In this document: piece by piece, positions 12,921-23,758 of the stretch | How the letters are laid out: every line of letters starts with the position of its first letter | Numbering within the stretch: position 1 is the first letter of the stretch | Assembly (NCBI GenBank): GCA_028551475.1 | Contig: CM052357.1 | Span: 28,479,745-28,543,744 of the forward strand | Source: Casuarina equisetifolia | Lineage: Eukaryota; Streptophyta; Magnoliopsida; Fagales; Casuarinaceae | Reading direction: 5' to 3' | Length of the DNA: 64,000 bases | Position numbers and translations under genes: made by a program | Notes under the pieces: generated by a model | Told to the model about the DNA's origin: nothing | Seen by the model: the letters and a program-made list of their open reading frames with translations, nothing else | Database searches by the model: none

Positions 12921-14362
12921 TAATACTCTCACCCCTTTTCTTTTTTTTTTTTTTTTTCAAACTCACGCATTCCCATTGGTAACGTTTCTATGAGAGCAAA
13001 ATTCTAAATTATATAAATTAAAAAATAAAAGTAGAACATTGATCAAGAATGACTCATTGCTTTGTTCTCAATGGAAAGAGTGAAATTCGATATTTTTCCA
13101 TTTTAATAATAACATGGATTTATTTATCAAGTTAATCATGATTTTAATCTATGAACTATTTATCATTTGTTTACAAATTTTATTTCTTTCCTTAAAAATT
13201 AACTTTTTCTTTTAGTTAGTTCGAAAAGAAAGATTAACTTAGAAGTAGAAAATATGTTTTATAATTAAAATACGAGTTTTCAATACAACTTAAACAATAT
13301 GAAATATTTTTCACATGTTTTTACCTTCATTTTTCATAATCAACATCTGTTGTAGGTTTTGTTGTCAATCAATTCGTCTATTTTCATATATGAGGGTGTT
13401 GCTTTCTAAAGATAAACTTTGATACTATGCTAAAAATATATACATTCTTTCCTTAAAAATCAACTTGTAACAAAAGATTGTGTACTTCATTTTAAATATC
13501 AATTAGAAATACTCTTTACACGATTCTTGATATTATTTGAAGGTAAATAAATAAAATGGGTCCTATGAGATAGTATAGCATTATTTCAAATAATTATACT
13601 GCAAATATTCTTAAATTGACAAAAAGTGGGGAACTTGCCATATTTAGAGGCTAGGAAGATTTCAAGAAGGCATCTCCTGGATTTGAAAGTTGATTCTTGG
13701 AGCAAGGTTGTGTGTAGAACTCAAACTCTGGGGAACTAATTCTAAGATGGCATGGCAGAAAAGTGTATTCCAAATGGAATTAAAGAGAAAAAGTTAGACA
13801 AATGATCACGAACTTGAGCTTTCTGATCACTCAACAGTGTGAAGAGAATAAACAAAGGGCGGAAAAGATTGATTGCGATGAGATTCCAATCAGAAAGCAG
13901 TCTGGAAGGTCACAGATAAGGGAGGAGAATATTGGACAGAAACCGTCGCCATGACCAGTCATGTCCGAGATCACATCTGTGCAAGCCAAAAGAGGGAAAC
14001 GTGACATGGAGTAACAAGAACATGTCCGACACTTGTTGCGTCCTGGTCGCTTCTCGAACCCAGCTAATTAGGCACGTACAGCACCAACGACAGATGGTCT
14101 CAGCAGAATCGATTCTAGTATTCAATTATTGTAATACGCTCGAAGACAAAGGCGTTGTTGCCATGCCATGTGTATTGGTTGTGTAGATTGTCACTACTTG
14201 AAGGAAAAAGAAGACAAAAAAAGGGTGTCTTGGCTGCGACCATGTTTTCGTGCGCTCGTTAATCAAACTAAGCTAGACTAGGCTAGGGAAGTGGAATCAC
14301 CTTTTCCACATCGAGAGTAGAAAAGTGAAAGTTTTTTGTTACTTTATTCATATTAATTTTTT

Positions 14363-14428
14363 GAGATAAAATTCATGTTTGTGACACGTGATATCCAAAT
14401 CAACTTATACAATTTAGTATTTTATCTC
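14363..14428. repeat. Short inverted repeat, 10-bp arms
   Basis: GAGATAAAAT at 14363-14372 is the exact complement of ATTTTATCTC at 14419-14428, enclosing 46 bp that include CACGTG at 14385-14390. It could be the ends of a tiny MITE-like relic, but no target duplication was found. Confidence 0.4.
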
Positions 14429-15339
14429 TAACACTCCTTATATATGGGGTTTGTAGGGGAGGCTAGCTATGTAAAATGACTTACATTAAAGGCAATGTAA
14501 ATTTAGATTATGTAAAATGTCACATCTTGTGTGGACAGAAAATGACTTTCTCCTACATTGAAAAAAAATGCTGGAGTTTTTTATCATATAAGTAAATTTG
14601 TCTACTTCTTTTATTAAATTGGTCTTTCAAAATGTAACCTAACCAGGGACACTTGGCTCACACTCGTCCTCTCTAGTTTGATCGTGTGGCTCAGGCAATT
14701 GCCAACTCAAGACAAATATTCACCAACGAAAGATCTGACGGTAACTAGAAACTCCAACTCATCTACATCTACCAATCGGATCACTTGGTTCACAACAATA
14801 TATCAATACAGAAGACTTATAGTCATAATATATAACTGACCCCATCTACCTCTTTCGAGTTATTTTCACTTTTCTCTTATAGATTTCTGTTGTTTGGTCT
14901 CATGCATAAATATCATGTTCTTCCGATGAATAAATCCAAAAATATTATATTCAAGTCTAGTTCTATATAAATCTATCTATCTATTTCTCCTTTTTTGAAA
15001 TTCCTTAAATGTCTTTGTAATGATGTTCCATTATGGTGAACAAAAGATTGCCTCATATTCGATAGGTCATGTTTCGGTTTTCAAGTGCCACCTTGACCTC
15101 TTTTTATGGGATCCAAACCCTCCAAGAGGGTGTCTTGGTAGGGGGCTTGGAGCTTTCGTTATCGGATGGAAACCTGAATTCCAACAAATTTCTTAATGTT
15201 TGTCGTGTACGATGGGCAGAATTCTTATAAGATCTTCACAGAACCAAAGCGTTTAGACATTGCGTGAACGCTGGGCCTACGTGCATGCATGAAACACCGG
15301 TTATTCAACGCGGCAAGAAAGCCGGTGACACCCAGATGC

Positions 15340-15345
15340 CACGTG
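15340..15345. promoter_or_regulatory. G-box-like CACGTG upstream of SYT
   Basis: A CACGTG core about 450 bp upstream of the SYT start codon, in a locally GC-richer stretch (15260-15400). A second CACGTG lies at 14385-14390. Candidate bZIP/bHLH sites only. Confidence 0.25.
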
Positions 15346-15791
15346 CAAGCAGCGGTCAACGTCGGCGAGGTTTGCCGACGTCGGAGATTGACTTAAACTT
15401 GAAACCAGGAATTAGATGCCATACTCTTTTCATTTCTGCGTTCCAGATAGACTAAGAATAGCTTTCCATGGTGACGGAATCTAATTAACTTACTTTTTAC
15501 GAGACTAAACAGCAAAAAATGGATGCAAGTTCTTTTTTCATGTGATTGGATGCTGAGAAAATTGAATCCGACCGAGCCAAAGAAACTACTGGAGTTAGTG
15601 ACGTGGGGAGGAATATAGAAGGAAACACAAGGAGAAGAAAAAAAGAAAGGAAGCAAAAGAAAAGAATAAATTACTTTCTTCTTTCCAAACCAAACTCAAT
15701 ACGAACTGCAAACTTATTAATCAAGTAATTAAGGCCTTCTTATTCTTCAATCCACTGATCTCCTCTCCATTTTCCCGTTGTGTTATCGAAA

Positions 15792-18700
15792 ATGGGTTTC
15801 TACGCCGGAATGTTTATAGGGATCGCCCTCGGCATCGGGTTGGTCTACGGTTTCTCTCGCCGCCAAAAAATCCGATCCAGGCGTCGTTCCGAGTTGGTAC
15901 AACTTTTGAATCTCCTTGTTCAATCATTTTCTCTAATCCTATAAAATTTAAAATTTGAATCCTTGAGATGCACGTTGTTGTGATATCCGTTACCTTGTCT
16001 AGGCGAAGACGGTGGCTACATTTGCCAGAATGACGGTGGAGGATTCAAGAAGGATTCTTCCGGATGGGCTTTGTCCACCTTGGGTCGTATTTTCCGAGCG
16101 ACAGAAGTTAAGTTTACCACCTTTTCTTTATTCTGCAATGAAGTTAAGAATAGCCTACGAGCTAAAAGTTCTCCCTTTTTTCCTTCGATGTCCATGTGTT
16201 TGCATGCGCGCATGCATATGTCTCTATTATCAGTAGGTATATGACGTAGAAAACAATTACAAATAAACATTATTCCTTTACCTCCATGAAAAAGCAATTT
16301 TGCTAAAAAAAAAAAAAATTCTCCTTTGATTATTTATGTTTCCTCAAAGTTCTACATTGAGGAGATGAATTATTAAAACTTATAAGATGTATTACAAATA
16401 CTTTCATTTTCAACATGTGACTCTTTTACTTAATATTCCCTTACAATATTTTGACCAATTCTTTTGAGAGTAAGTTGGATCTCACAAAAAAAAAAAAATT
16501 GATCTAATACCGCATAAAAAGACCCATGTGATTCTAAAACCTTGTGCTTGTAAACAATTCAAGAGAAACACTAATAAATAAAATTATCATTTTACCTTTG
16601 CCTTTAAACTAGACTCCATAACTTAACATCTATTGTTCCGAAATGTTCTACCTAGCTAATTTATATGTATGTGTTATTGATTCATGCACTTACATCAGTT
16701 TCTTTGTTGATTACAGTTACCGTGGCTTAATCTTCACCTTCACAAGCTTTGGCCATATCTTAATGAGGTAATTTCTTTTGCCTTTCCATAGATTTCACCC
16801 ACCACCGATGAATATTTTCTCAGCTCGATGTATTAAAAACGAGGAGTTTCTACTTAGGCAGCATCAGCGCTGGTAAGAGAGAGACTGGAAAAGAATCTTG
16901 TGCAATATAGACCAGCAACCTTAACCTCAATCACGATCTCCAAGTTGACCCTCGGCGATGTGGCTCCACAGTTCACGGGTTAGTATGGTTCATTTCATAG
17001 ATAGTTTTTTCTTTTTTTCTTTTTAATAGGTAAAGGGTGGGATCATTTAAACATGAGATCTTATGATGTTCTACCAATAGCCTTGCCACCAAGCTGTTGG
17101 TCTGGGTTTAATTGACAAGTAATCGTTGTTCTATGATTAAAAAATGTACTATTTTAACGTGCTATTTTTCCTTATTGTTGCACATTTTCTTTTTGCTTAC
17201 GGAGCTAAGGAACAAATTACGGATAAAAAAAAATGTACTGAAGTTTTCAAGAAATCTTATGTGTTGTGTCATTTTTCAATCGATCATAGAATCTAAGGGG
17301 AGATGGAAGCCAAAGAAAGAAATTTTTTTAGAACTCCTCGTTATGTGTAAGCTTCGAAATAAAAAGAAAATTACTCTTTGGTGAATACAAGATTTGGTTT
17401 GTAAATTCTTAGTGTTTTTTGTTTGAGTTTCTCATATGATTTTCATTTATCTCCCAACACTTTAGGTCAAGAAATTTTTTGGCACCAAATTTCCTGTGCT
17501 AATAGAATTCGAGAGAGGAATCTGGTTATCTTTGAGCAAACTAGTGATAAAAATTATCCTCATGTGGACCATCACTGTTGTAGGACATGATATTGACATT
17601 GATTTTAAGCCTACCTGAACAGATCGAGCATGCCGAGATTCATCCTTGTTCTTCACGTTCTTCAGGAGTTTCCATTGTTGAAAGCGAAAGTGATACACAG
17701 GGAATCACAATGGAGTTGGAGATACAGTGGGATGGTAATCCAAAAGTTAAACTTGAGATAAATACCAAGCTAGGTGTGGCACTACCAGTAGAGGTTAGCT
17801 TTAACTTACTGCTCTCACATTAATCCTTTATGGCACCTACTTATTCTGAACTTATAGTTAGAACCCTCAAGCATTATTACTATACCCATTGCACTTATGA
17901 GTTGCAAGGAATTAGAACTATTGACTTCTACCTTTTTCAAGAGAAGCTGTAAATTCAGATGATTTATAAAGGTTCATGCATTTGTCTAATAGAATTAAAG
18001 CTAACGAAGTCTTCAATGGTCAGACCATCAGCAATCGACCTGAAATTTTGTTGTGAATTTTAAAGACATTTTTTGTGAATATGTTGCATCAATGTATAGT
18101 ACTTCATATGCATCAAAAGTTCAATCAAGCAAAAGGTCTCATGAAATATAACACAGCCCTATAGTTTCCTCATTGTTTTTGTTTTCTCTTCTGACTTGTT
18201 CGTGTAGGTCAAAAATATTAGAATCACTGGGGTTTTCAGGTTGATTTTCAAACCCCTCGTTGATGTGCTTCCTTGTTTTGGAGCTGTTTCTTATTCATTG
18301 AGAGAAAAGGTGAGAGTCATTATCATGTTATTAGCTTTGTTTTTTCAATCTTCTAAAGGCTACTATAAACAATTGACAAAAAAAAAGTTACTAGAGGTGA
18401 TATTTTCAAACATCTAATATCACATACTTTTACTTAATGTTGATGCCCTTACATTTAATTCCTTAATCTTTTTCCCTTTTTTTCTGTAGAAAAATCTGGA
18501 TTTTACTCTTAAAATTGGAGGTGGTGATGTAAAAACAATCCCAGGGATATCTGTTGTTATTGAGGTATGTGCAAATTTTATGTTTTGAAAGTTCTATTAT
18601 TTCTAACACTTTCAATTTAAGGTTGATTCTATTGATTAACCTCATAAACTAGCATTTACAAATATAGAATTTAGTTTACCGGGAAGAAGCTATTGTTCAA

Positions 18701-21700
18701 ATAATTTCCATTGCTGCATTTACACTTATCAAGTAACAAGGGTCATTTTGCTTAGAAGCTCTTACCAGGAAAGGCTAGTTGGAACTAACTTCTTTCAATA
18801 ATCTTCCCAGCATAACTTATTTCCATAACTAAAAGCAATGTTTTAGTCTAACAACTAGCCAAGGATTTGCTGGAAGGAATCAACAATCAATATCAGGTGT
18901 AGCACTCGGAGCTATGTTACTGCAGTTGTTTGTGGCATTATAATCCTAGCTCATAAAGCTTAAATAATTAACAAGATAGGATTCTAATGAAGTTCATTGT
19001 TTCAGGATACCATTCGGAATGCTATTGAAGATTCTATAACATGGCCAGTTAGGAAAATACTTCCTATATTACGTGGGGATTACAGGTATGCTTGCTTTAC
19101 TATGAACTATATGATCTTTTTCCTTTCAAAAAGTAAAAGGTCAGAAACCAACTGATGTTAGCCTTCAAATCTATCAAATTTTGAGCACTTGGGAAGAACA
19201 AATTTGGAGAAGTATATTTCTATTGGCAGGATGATCCCCCATATCTATAATATATAGACTTTTGATCAACTACTTGGTTATACTTTTATTTCATTTGAAC
19301 GCCTTCTTTTTCTTCATATACCAATGATAGAATATTCTACAATACCTTTAATCTATTATGAATTCCACTATAGATTACATATTTTTTTCTCCTTTAAAAA
19401 TTGATTATAAAGAGGAAATGATCTTTTCAATATGATATCAAAGTCCACAATTTAGATGAGTAAGATTCTACCGTAGACTATGATTGAGGTGTAATGATTC
19501 CCTTGTGATTAACCTATAAAACTCGTAAGTTCACTTCATGGTGACTATAAGGATAGGTATTAGAATGCTCCATATTGCTTCCCATCTACTAGGAAATTCT
19601 CTATATAATTGAGATTTGCTCCCCTCTAGACGAACCAATTTGAAAGAGAAAATATATTTCGCCAACTAACAATCTGAAATCCCCAAGCACAATTTTTTCC
19701 TTTTCTTCTTTTTCTTGATGAGTTGTATATGATTTTGTTGATCTTAGTGACCTGGAATTGAAGCCTGTTGGCACATTAGAAGTGAAGCTAGTGGAAGCAA
19801 AGGAATTGTCAAACAAAGATATTGTTGGGAAATCAGATCCTTTTGCTGTCTTGTTCATACGCCCACTTCGGGACAGAACCAAGACCAGCAAAATAATTGT
19901 AAGAGAACTCCTTTTTTGGCTAACCTTTTCTTCTCATCTTCTTGCAGTTAAATGCAACTTTTTTCTTTTTTCTTTTTTTTTTTTCAGAGTAACGAATTGA
20001 ATCCGGTCTGGAATGAGCACTTTCAGTTTATCGTTGAAGATGAATCTACTCAGCACTTGACTGTAAAAGTTTTTGACCATGAAGGAATTCAGCCTCCCGA
20101 ATTCGTTGGTCTTGCTAGAGTGCCATTGAAGGATCTTGTGCCTGGAAAAGTTGAGGATTTGTGGTTAAAACTAGTGAAGGATCTCGAAGTTCAAAGAGAC
20201 ACTAAATACAGGGGCCAGGTGAGAATGCTCTATGAATCTTTTTTTTCATCTATGCCTTCTAATTGCTGCTTGTTTCTAGAACTTGTAATCATCTTTATCC
20301 GATACATTCTTCTGGTTCCTAGGTGCACTTGGAGCTCTTATACTGTCCTTTTGGAATGGGGAGTACATTTAATAATACTTTTGAACCCCAATTCCCATTG
20401 ACCTCTTTGGAGAAGAAGGCCCTCAAGAGTGATGAAACAGAGTCTGGAGATCTTGGAAAAACTACAAAGCAAAGAAAAAGCAATGTTATTGTAAGAGGAG
20501 TATTATCTGTGACAGTGATAGGTGCTGAAGACTTGCCAGCAGCAGATTTGATGGGAAAGGCCGACCCCTTTGTTGTTCTTATCATGAAAAAATCAGAAAC
20601 AAAAGCCAGGACTAGGGTGAGATTCAGATTCTCAAATTTAGTTTCCTCTTTAGAAGAATGGATTCATCAAAATTCTGAAACTTTTGGCCAACTAATTATC
20701 ATGTTAGATACGAGTTGATGAACATTATTCTCTCTGCTTTTTCAGGTTCTAAAAAACACTTTGAATCCAGTCTGGAATCAAACATTTGACTTTGTTGTGG
20801 AGGATGCTTTACATGATATGCTAATTGTGGAAGTTTGGGACTTTGACCCATTTAGGAAGGTAATGTTTGTTACAATTGTGATCATATCCCAGTCTTTTGG
20901 ATGGCACCTTGGCTTGAATTTTTCACTCATTAATCACACAAGAATTAACAAACTATTAGCATCCTCCTGCAAATTACATACTAGAAATGCATGTCTCAAA
21001 ACTCACAATTCAAACTCTTACTCTTTGGGTTGATTCTTGAAAAACCAATTCACTCCATCACTCAAAATCTTGACATTGACCACATCACCTAAAACTATAG
21101 TAATCCTACAGCAATTTAGCATGTTTCATACGTTTAAGGGCTCGCTTATGAGAAATAGAAGCGCAGGTACGTCTTCTATCAGTAAATTGAGATGCTTCTG
21201 CAAAATTAGGACCATAGGATTGAAATGCTTATCTAGACTTTAATGCATGCATTCTTATTAAGTGACACAAGCTACGCTGATTGTTGCCTTATGACTTCTT
21301 TATGCCATATAGATTACTCTGTATTAGTGTGTTTTGAGATTCATAACTATTCAGCTGCTTTCTAGAGTTGCTCAGAGGCTGGGATCCCTATATTCCTTCA
21401 GGACCATCTTCTTCTTCTCTTCCTTTCTTTTTCACACTTTCTGTTAGCCCAGAAATCATTCGAGTGATTTGCTGGACAGTTAAAGTTGAGGCATCAAGGT
21501 TATTGTGTTGATGGTTCACAGAAGTAGGATGTGGAGACCAAAATTATGCAATTTTGTGGTGGCAAATCTTTGATAATCAACTCACATTCACAAATTTGTA
21601 GTTTTAGAAAGTATTGTATCATATTGCGAACATCTTGAGTTGAAATCCTTCTTATATATTCAAATGCTATCTTCTCTTAAAGAAAGGGTTTTAAAGGAGT

Positions 21701-22154
21701 AAATTATACTTTTCCTAACATGATATCAAAGTTCAACTTCAAGTGCGGCACTTCAACTCTCTATACATTGATTTCAACTTATTGCTTGTAGTCATTACTT
21801 ACAGACTAGGTCCTTGTGATTTCTTTATAATTGGGCCAAGAAGTCATGGTAAAAATAATAGTTATCTTCTTTGTCCATATCTTGGTCTATTATTATCCTT
21901 ATATGTACAGGTATCCTCTCTTAATGACAGGTTTTAAGGGAAGAATTTAAGTCTTTCTAATATTTAGTTCTCTCTTCAGCCATGCTAATCTTATAGCTTT
22001 GTCTCAGGAAAAACTAGGAAAAGCGAACATGACACTCACAAGAGTCCTACTGGAAGGGGAATATCAGGACAGTTTTCCCCTAGATGGTGCAAAGTCGGGA
22101 AAGCTCTCTTTGCATCTCAAGTGGACACCGGAGCTGAAATTCCGGAATTCCTAG
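15792..22154 (+). CDS. SYT: Synaptotagmin-4/5-like protein (SMP and two C2 domains), 13 exons
   Basis: Exons: 15792-15896, 16003-16107, 16717-16767, 16858-16978, 17666-17793, 18208-18309, 18490-18564, 19006-19085, 19748-19898, 19988-20218, 20323-20616, 20746-20859, 22008-22154, giving about 567 aa, the usual length. The N-terminus MGFYAGMFIGIALGIGLVYG is a membrane anchor. An SMP lipid-transfer domain follows (about 70-250; TVEDSRRILP, LTLGDVAPQFTG, MELEIQWDGNPKV), then C2A (about 260-370; ELSNKDIVGKSDPF) and C2B (about 425-540; LPAADLMGKADPF, LNPVWNQTFDFVVEDALHD). Plant proteins of this type tether ER to plasma membrane and bind lipids in a Ca-dependent way. In C2A the second loop reads FDHEG, so one usual Asp is replaced by His and Ca binding there may be weaker. 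The junction of exons 2 and 3 lacks a legal GT-AG pair in frame (see findings), so normal expression of this allele is uncertain. Confidence 0.9.
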
Positions 22155-22604
22155 TCCATTTAACATTGCAGACGACAGAGTTTGACCTCAATTTCATTGC
22201 AGTTCCTTCCTGTCCGTCCAAAAACATCCTAGAAGATTTTCAGTCAACCATTTATCTCCATGTCCATCAATGTAATTGGTTTCTATGTCGGAGCTGCAAG
22301 AAAATCTCAGGTAGCAGAGCCACAGTACAGATTGTATAGCTTGGTGTTCACAGATAGCAACATTTTCACTGGTGTTCATTAGAGTGAAAAGATAACGATG
22401 AGAAGGGAGTTGTTTCCTTTGACATTAGATGTCATGTATTTATTAACACACCAAATAAAATATTTTTTTCTTCCTGCTTTTTTAAAAGTCAAATGAGGAG
22501 CTTAGGACAAAATGATAATTTTTTATCAGTGGTAGAGTCATCTTTTGCCAACCAGGGTTTTTTTAGGGTAGCCCATAAGTTCAAAGGGATTGAGAACCTG
22601 TATG

Positions 22605-22605
22605 A

Positions 22606-22642
<37 letters not shown>

Positions 22643-22666
22643 ATTGAGAACCTGTATGAGTGTGTG

Positions 22667-22699
<33 letters not shown>
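22605..22699. repeat. Duplicated compound microsatellite (GT)n-(AG)n
   Basis: A unit reading GAGAACCTGTATGA, then (GT)n, AA and (GA)n, occurs twice in tandem. The first copy has a long GT tract and a short GA tract; the second has a short GT tract and a long GA tract. It lies about 450 bp past the SYT stop codon. Confidence 0.9.
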
Positions 22700-22703
<4 letters not shown>

Positions 22704-23199
22704 TAACCATTAAAAAACTTGGTGTAAATATTTCAGAGAAAGGATGTAAAAGCTCAAAATTGAGTAAAAATTATTTCTTGCAGACCATATAAATTTCTGT
22801 GTTTGCATATGAGTATTATTGTTCCATGATTCTTAATCCTTGCAACCACATGAACACTCTATTTCTTGTAGTGATGGCACATTCTTTAATGAATTTTGTT
22901 GCATGAACGCTGCTTGCTTTCCCTATGCGTGTGTTTTAACCTTTGTGGCTGGGGTTTATGTGCAGAAGACATCATACCCAATAAAGAAAAATTGACACCA
23001 AAGATGCCTCGTGGCATGCCAGAAGTTTATTCTAGAAACATATGAGATCAAGGACTGCTAATTAGAGGATACCATATTTGATTTGATGTTGTAAATGGTC
23101 TCCACCAGGGAGTACGTCTCTAGTATTTTCATGTATAGTTTCATGTTAGATTCATAAATTTTACTTTCTAAAAAAATATTGATATTTTAAGAAGCAAAC

Positions 23200-23310
23200 C
23201 CAATATAGCCAAAAAAGTCACTTGGCCAACTAAGTAAGGACTCTAACCATGAGGTTTGAGATTCAAAACCCCATATTTGTGAATTGCGTGTAGTGCATTA
23301 TAATATTTTT
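23200..23310 (+). mobile_element. Possible decayed tRNA-derived SINE
   Basis: GGTTTGAGATTCAAAACCCC at 23250-23269 resembles a tRNA B box, preceded by CTTGGCCAACTAAGT in the place of an A box. No clear poly-A tail or target duplication remains. Weak call, made by similarity in layout to the better SINE at 24017. Confidence 0.25.
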
Positions 23311-23758
23311 TAAAAATTCCAGTAAAAAAGAAAAGACAATCATACATTTTCATACTAAAAGCAATGCTTTCTTCATGAATACTAAATACATCTTTTACTA
23401 TCATCACCTTTACAATGAAGTAACACTATGTTTTCATCCCATTAAAATGGATGGAATTTATGAAATACTTGGTGAAATTCCTACAAGGGGTCCTATATGT
23501 GCATAAAAACTAAAAAGTTGATTTCATATGCAACAAGAAGAAAACGAACTTCTTTGCAATTTGGGTTCAAAACTTGCTTGAAAAATTGTATGTTTGGGCA
23601 TCCAAGTGGCAGAATTTTGCAACTTGATCTTCCAGTGGCATGCATCCTAGCAGTGGAAAAGATTGAGAAGCCCCGCGTGCACCAAGAGATCTGGTAGATG
23701 AAATTGAATAGCTTCAAACAATAAAGAATCTTACTCCAATTATTTCAGTTGAGTTCTC

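Larger units (their letters stand above)
12685..15791. other. Divergent spacer between SPS and SYT
   Basis: About 3.1 kb holding both promoters. The SPS-proximal part contains a perfect 15-bp hairpin (12876-12920) and a T run at about 12942-12957; an AT-rich block follows from 13000 to 13600. The 13640-14200 stretch is less AT-rich but has no recognisable coding sequence. The SYT-proximal part has CACGTG motifs at 14385-14390 and 15340-15345. No gene is supported in it. Confidence 0.5.
22155..23758. other. Convergent spacer between SYT and PAP
   Basis: 3' flanks of two converging genes. Contains the compound GT/GA microsatellite at 22605-22699 and a possible decayed SINE near 23200-23310. 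No coding sequence is supported. Confidence 0.5.

Noticed and set aside
13932..14186. 84-codon frame in the SPS-SYT spacer
   Set aside because: Composition is slightly GC-richer but no conserved motif was seen and a frame on the opposite strand is equally long.
16012..16236. Frame reading through SYT exon 2 into the intron
   Set aside because: After residue QK it loses all similarity to synaptotagmins and ends at TAG; it is intron read-through, though it could arise if intron 2 is not spliced.
19380..19620. LTR-retrotransposon remnant suggested by a GATATCAAAGT phrase repeated near 21722
   Set aside because: The phrase is short, and no long repeats, primer-binding site or coding domain supports it.
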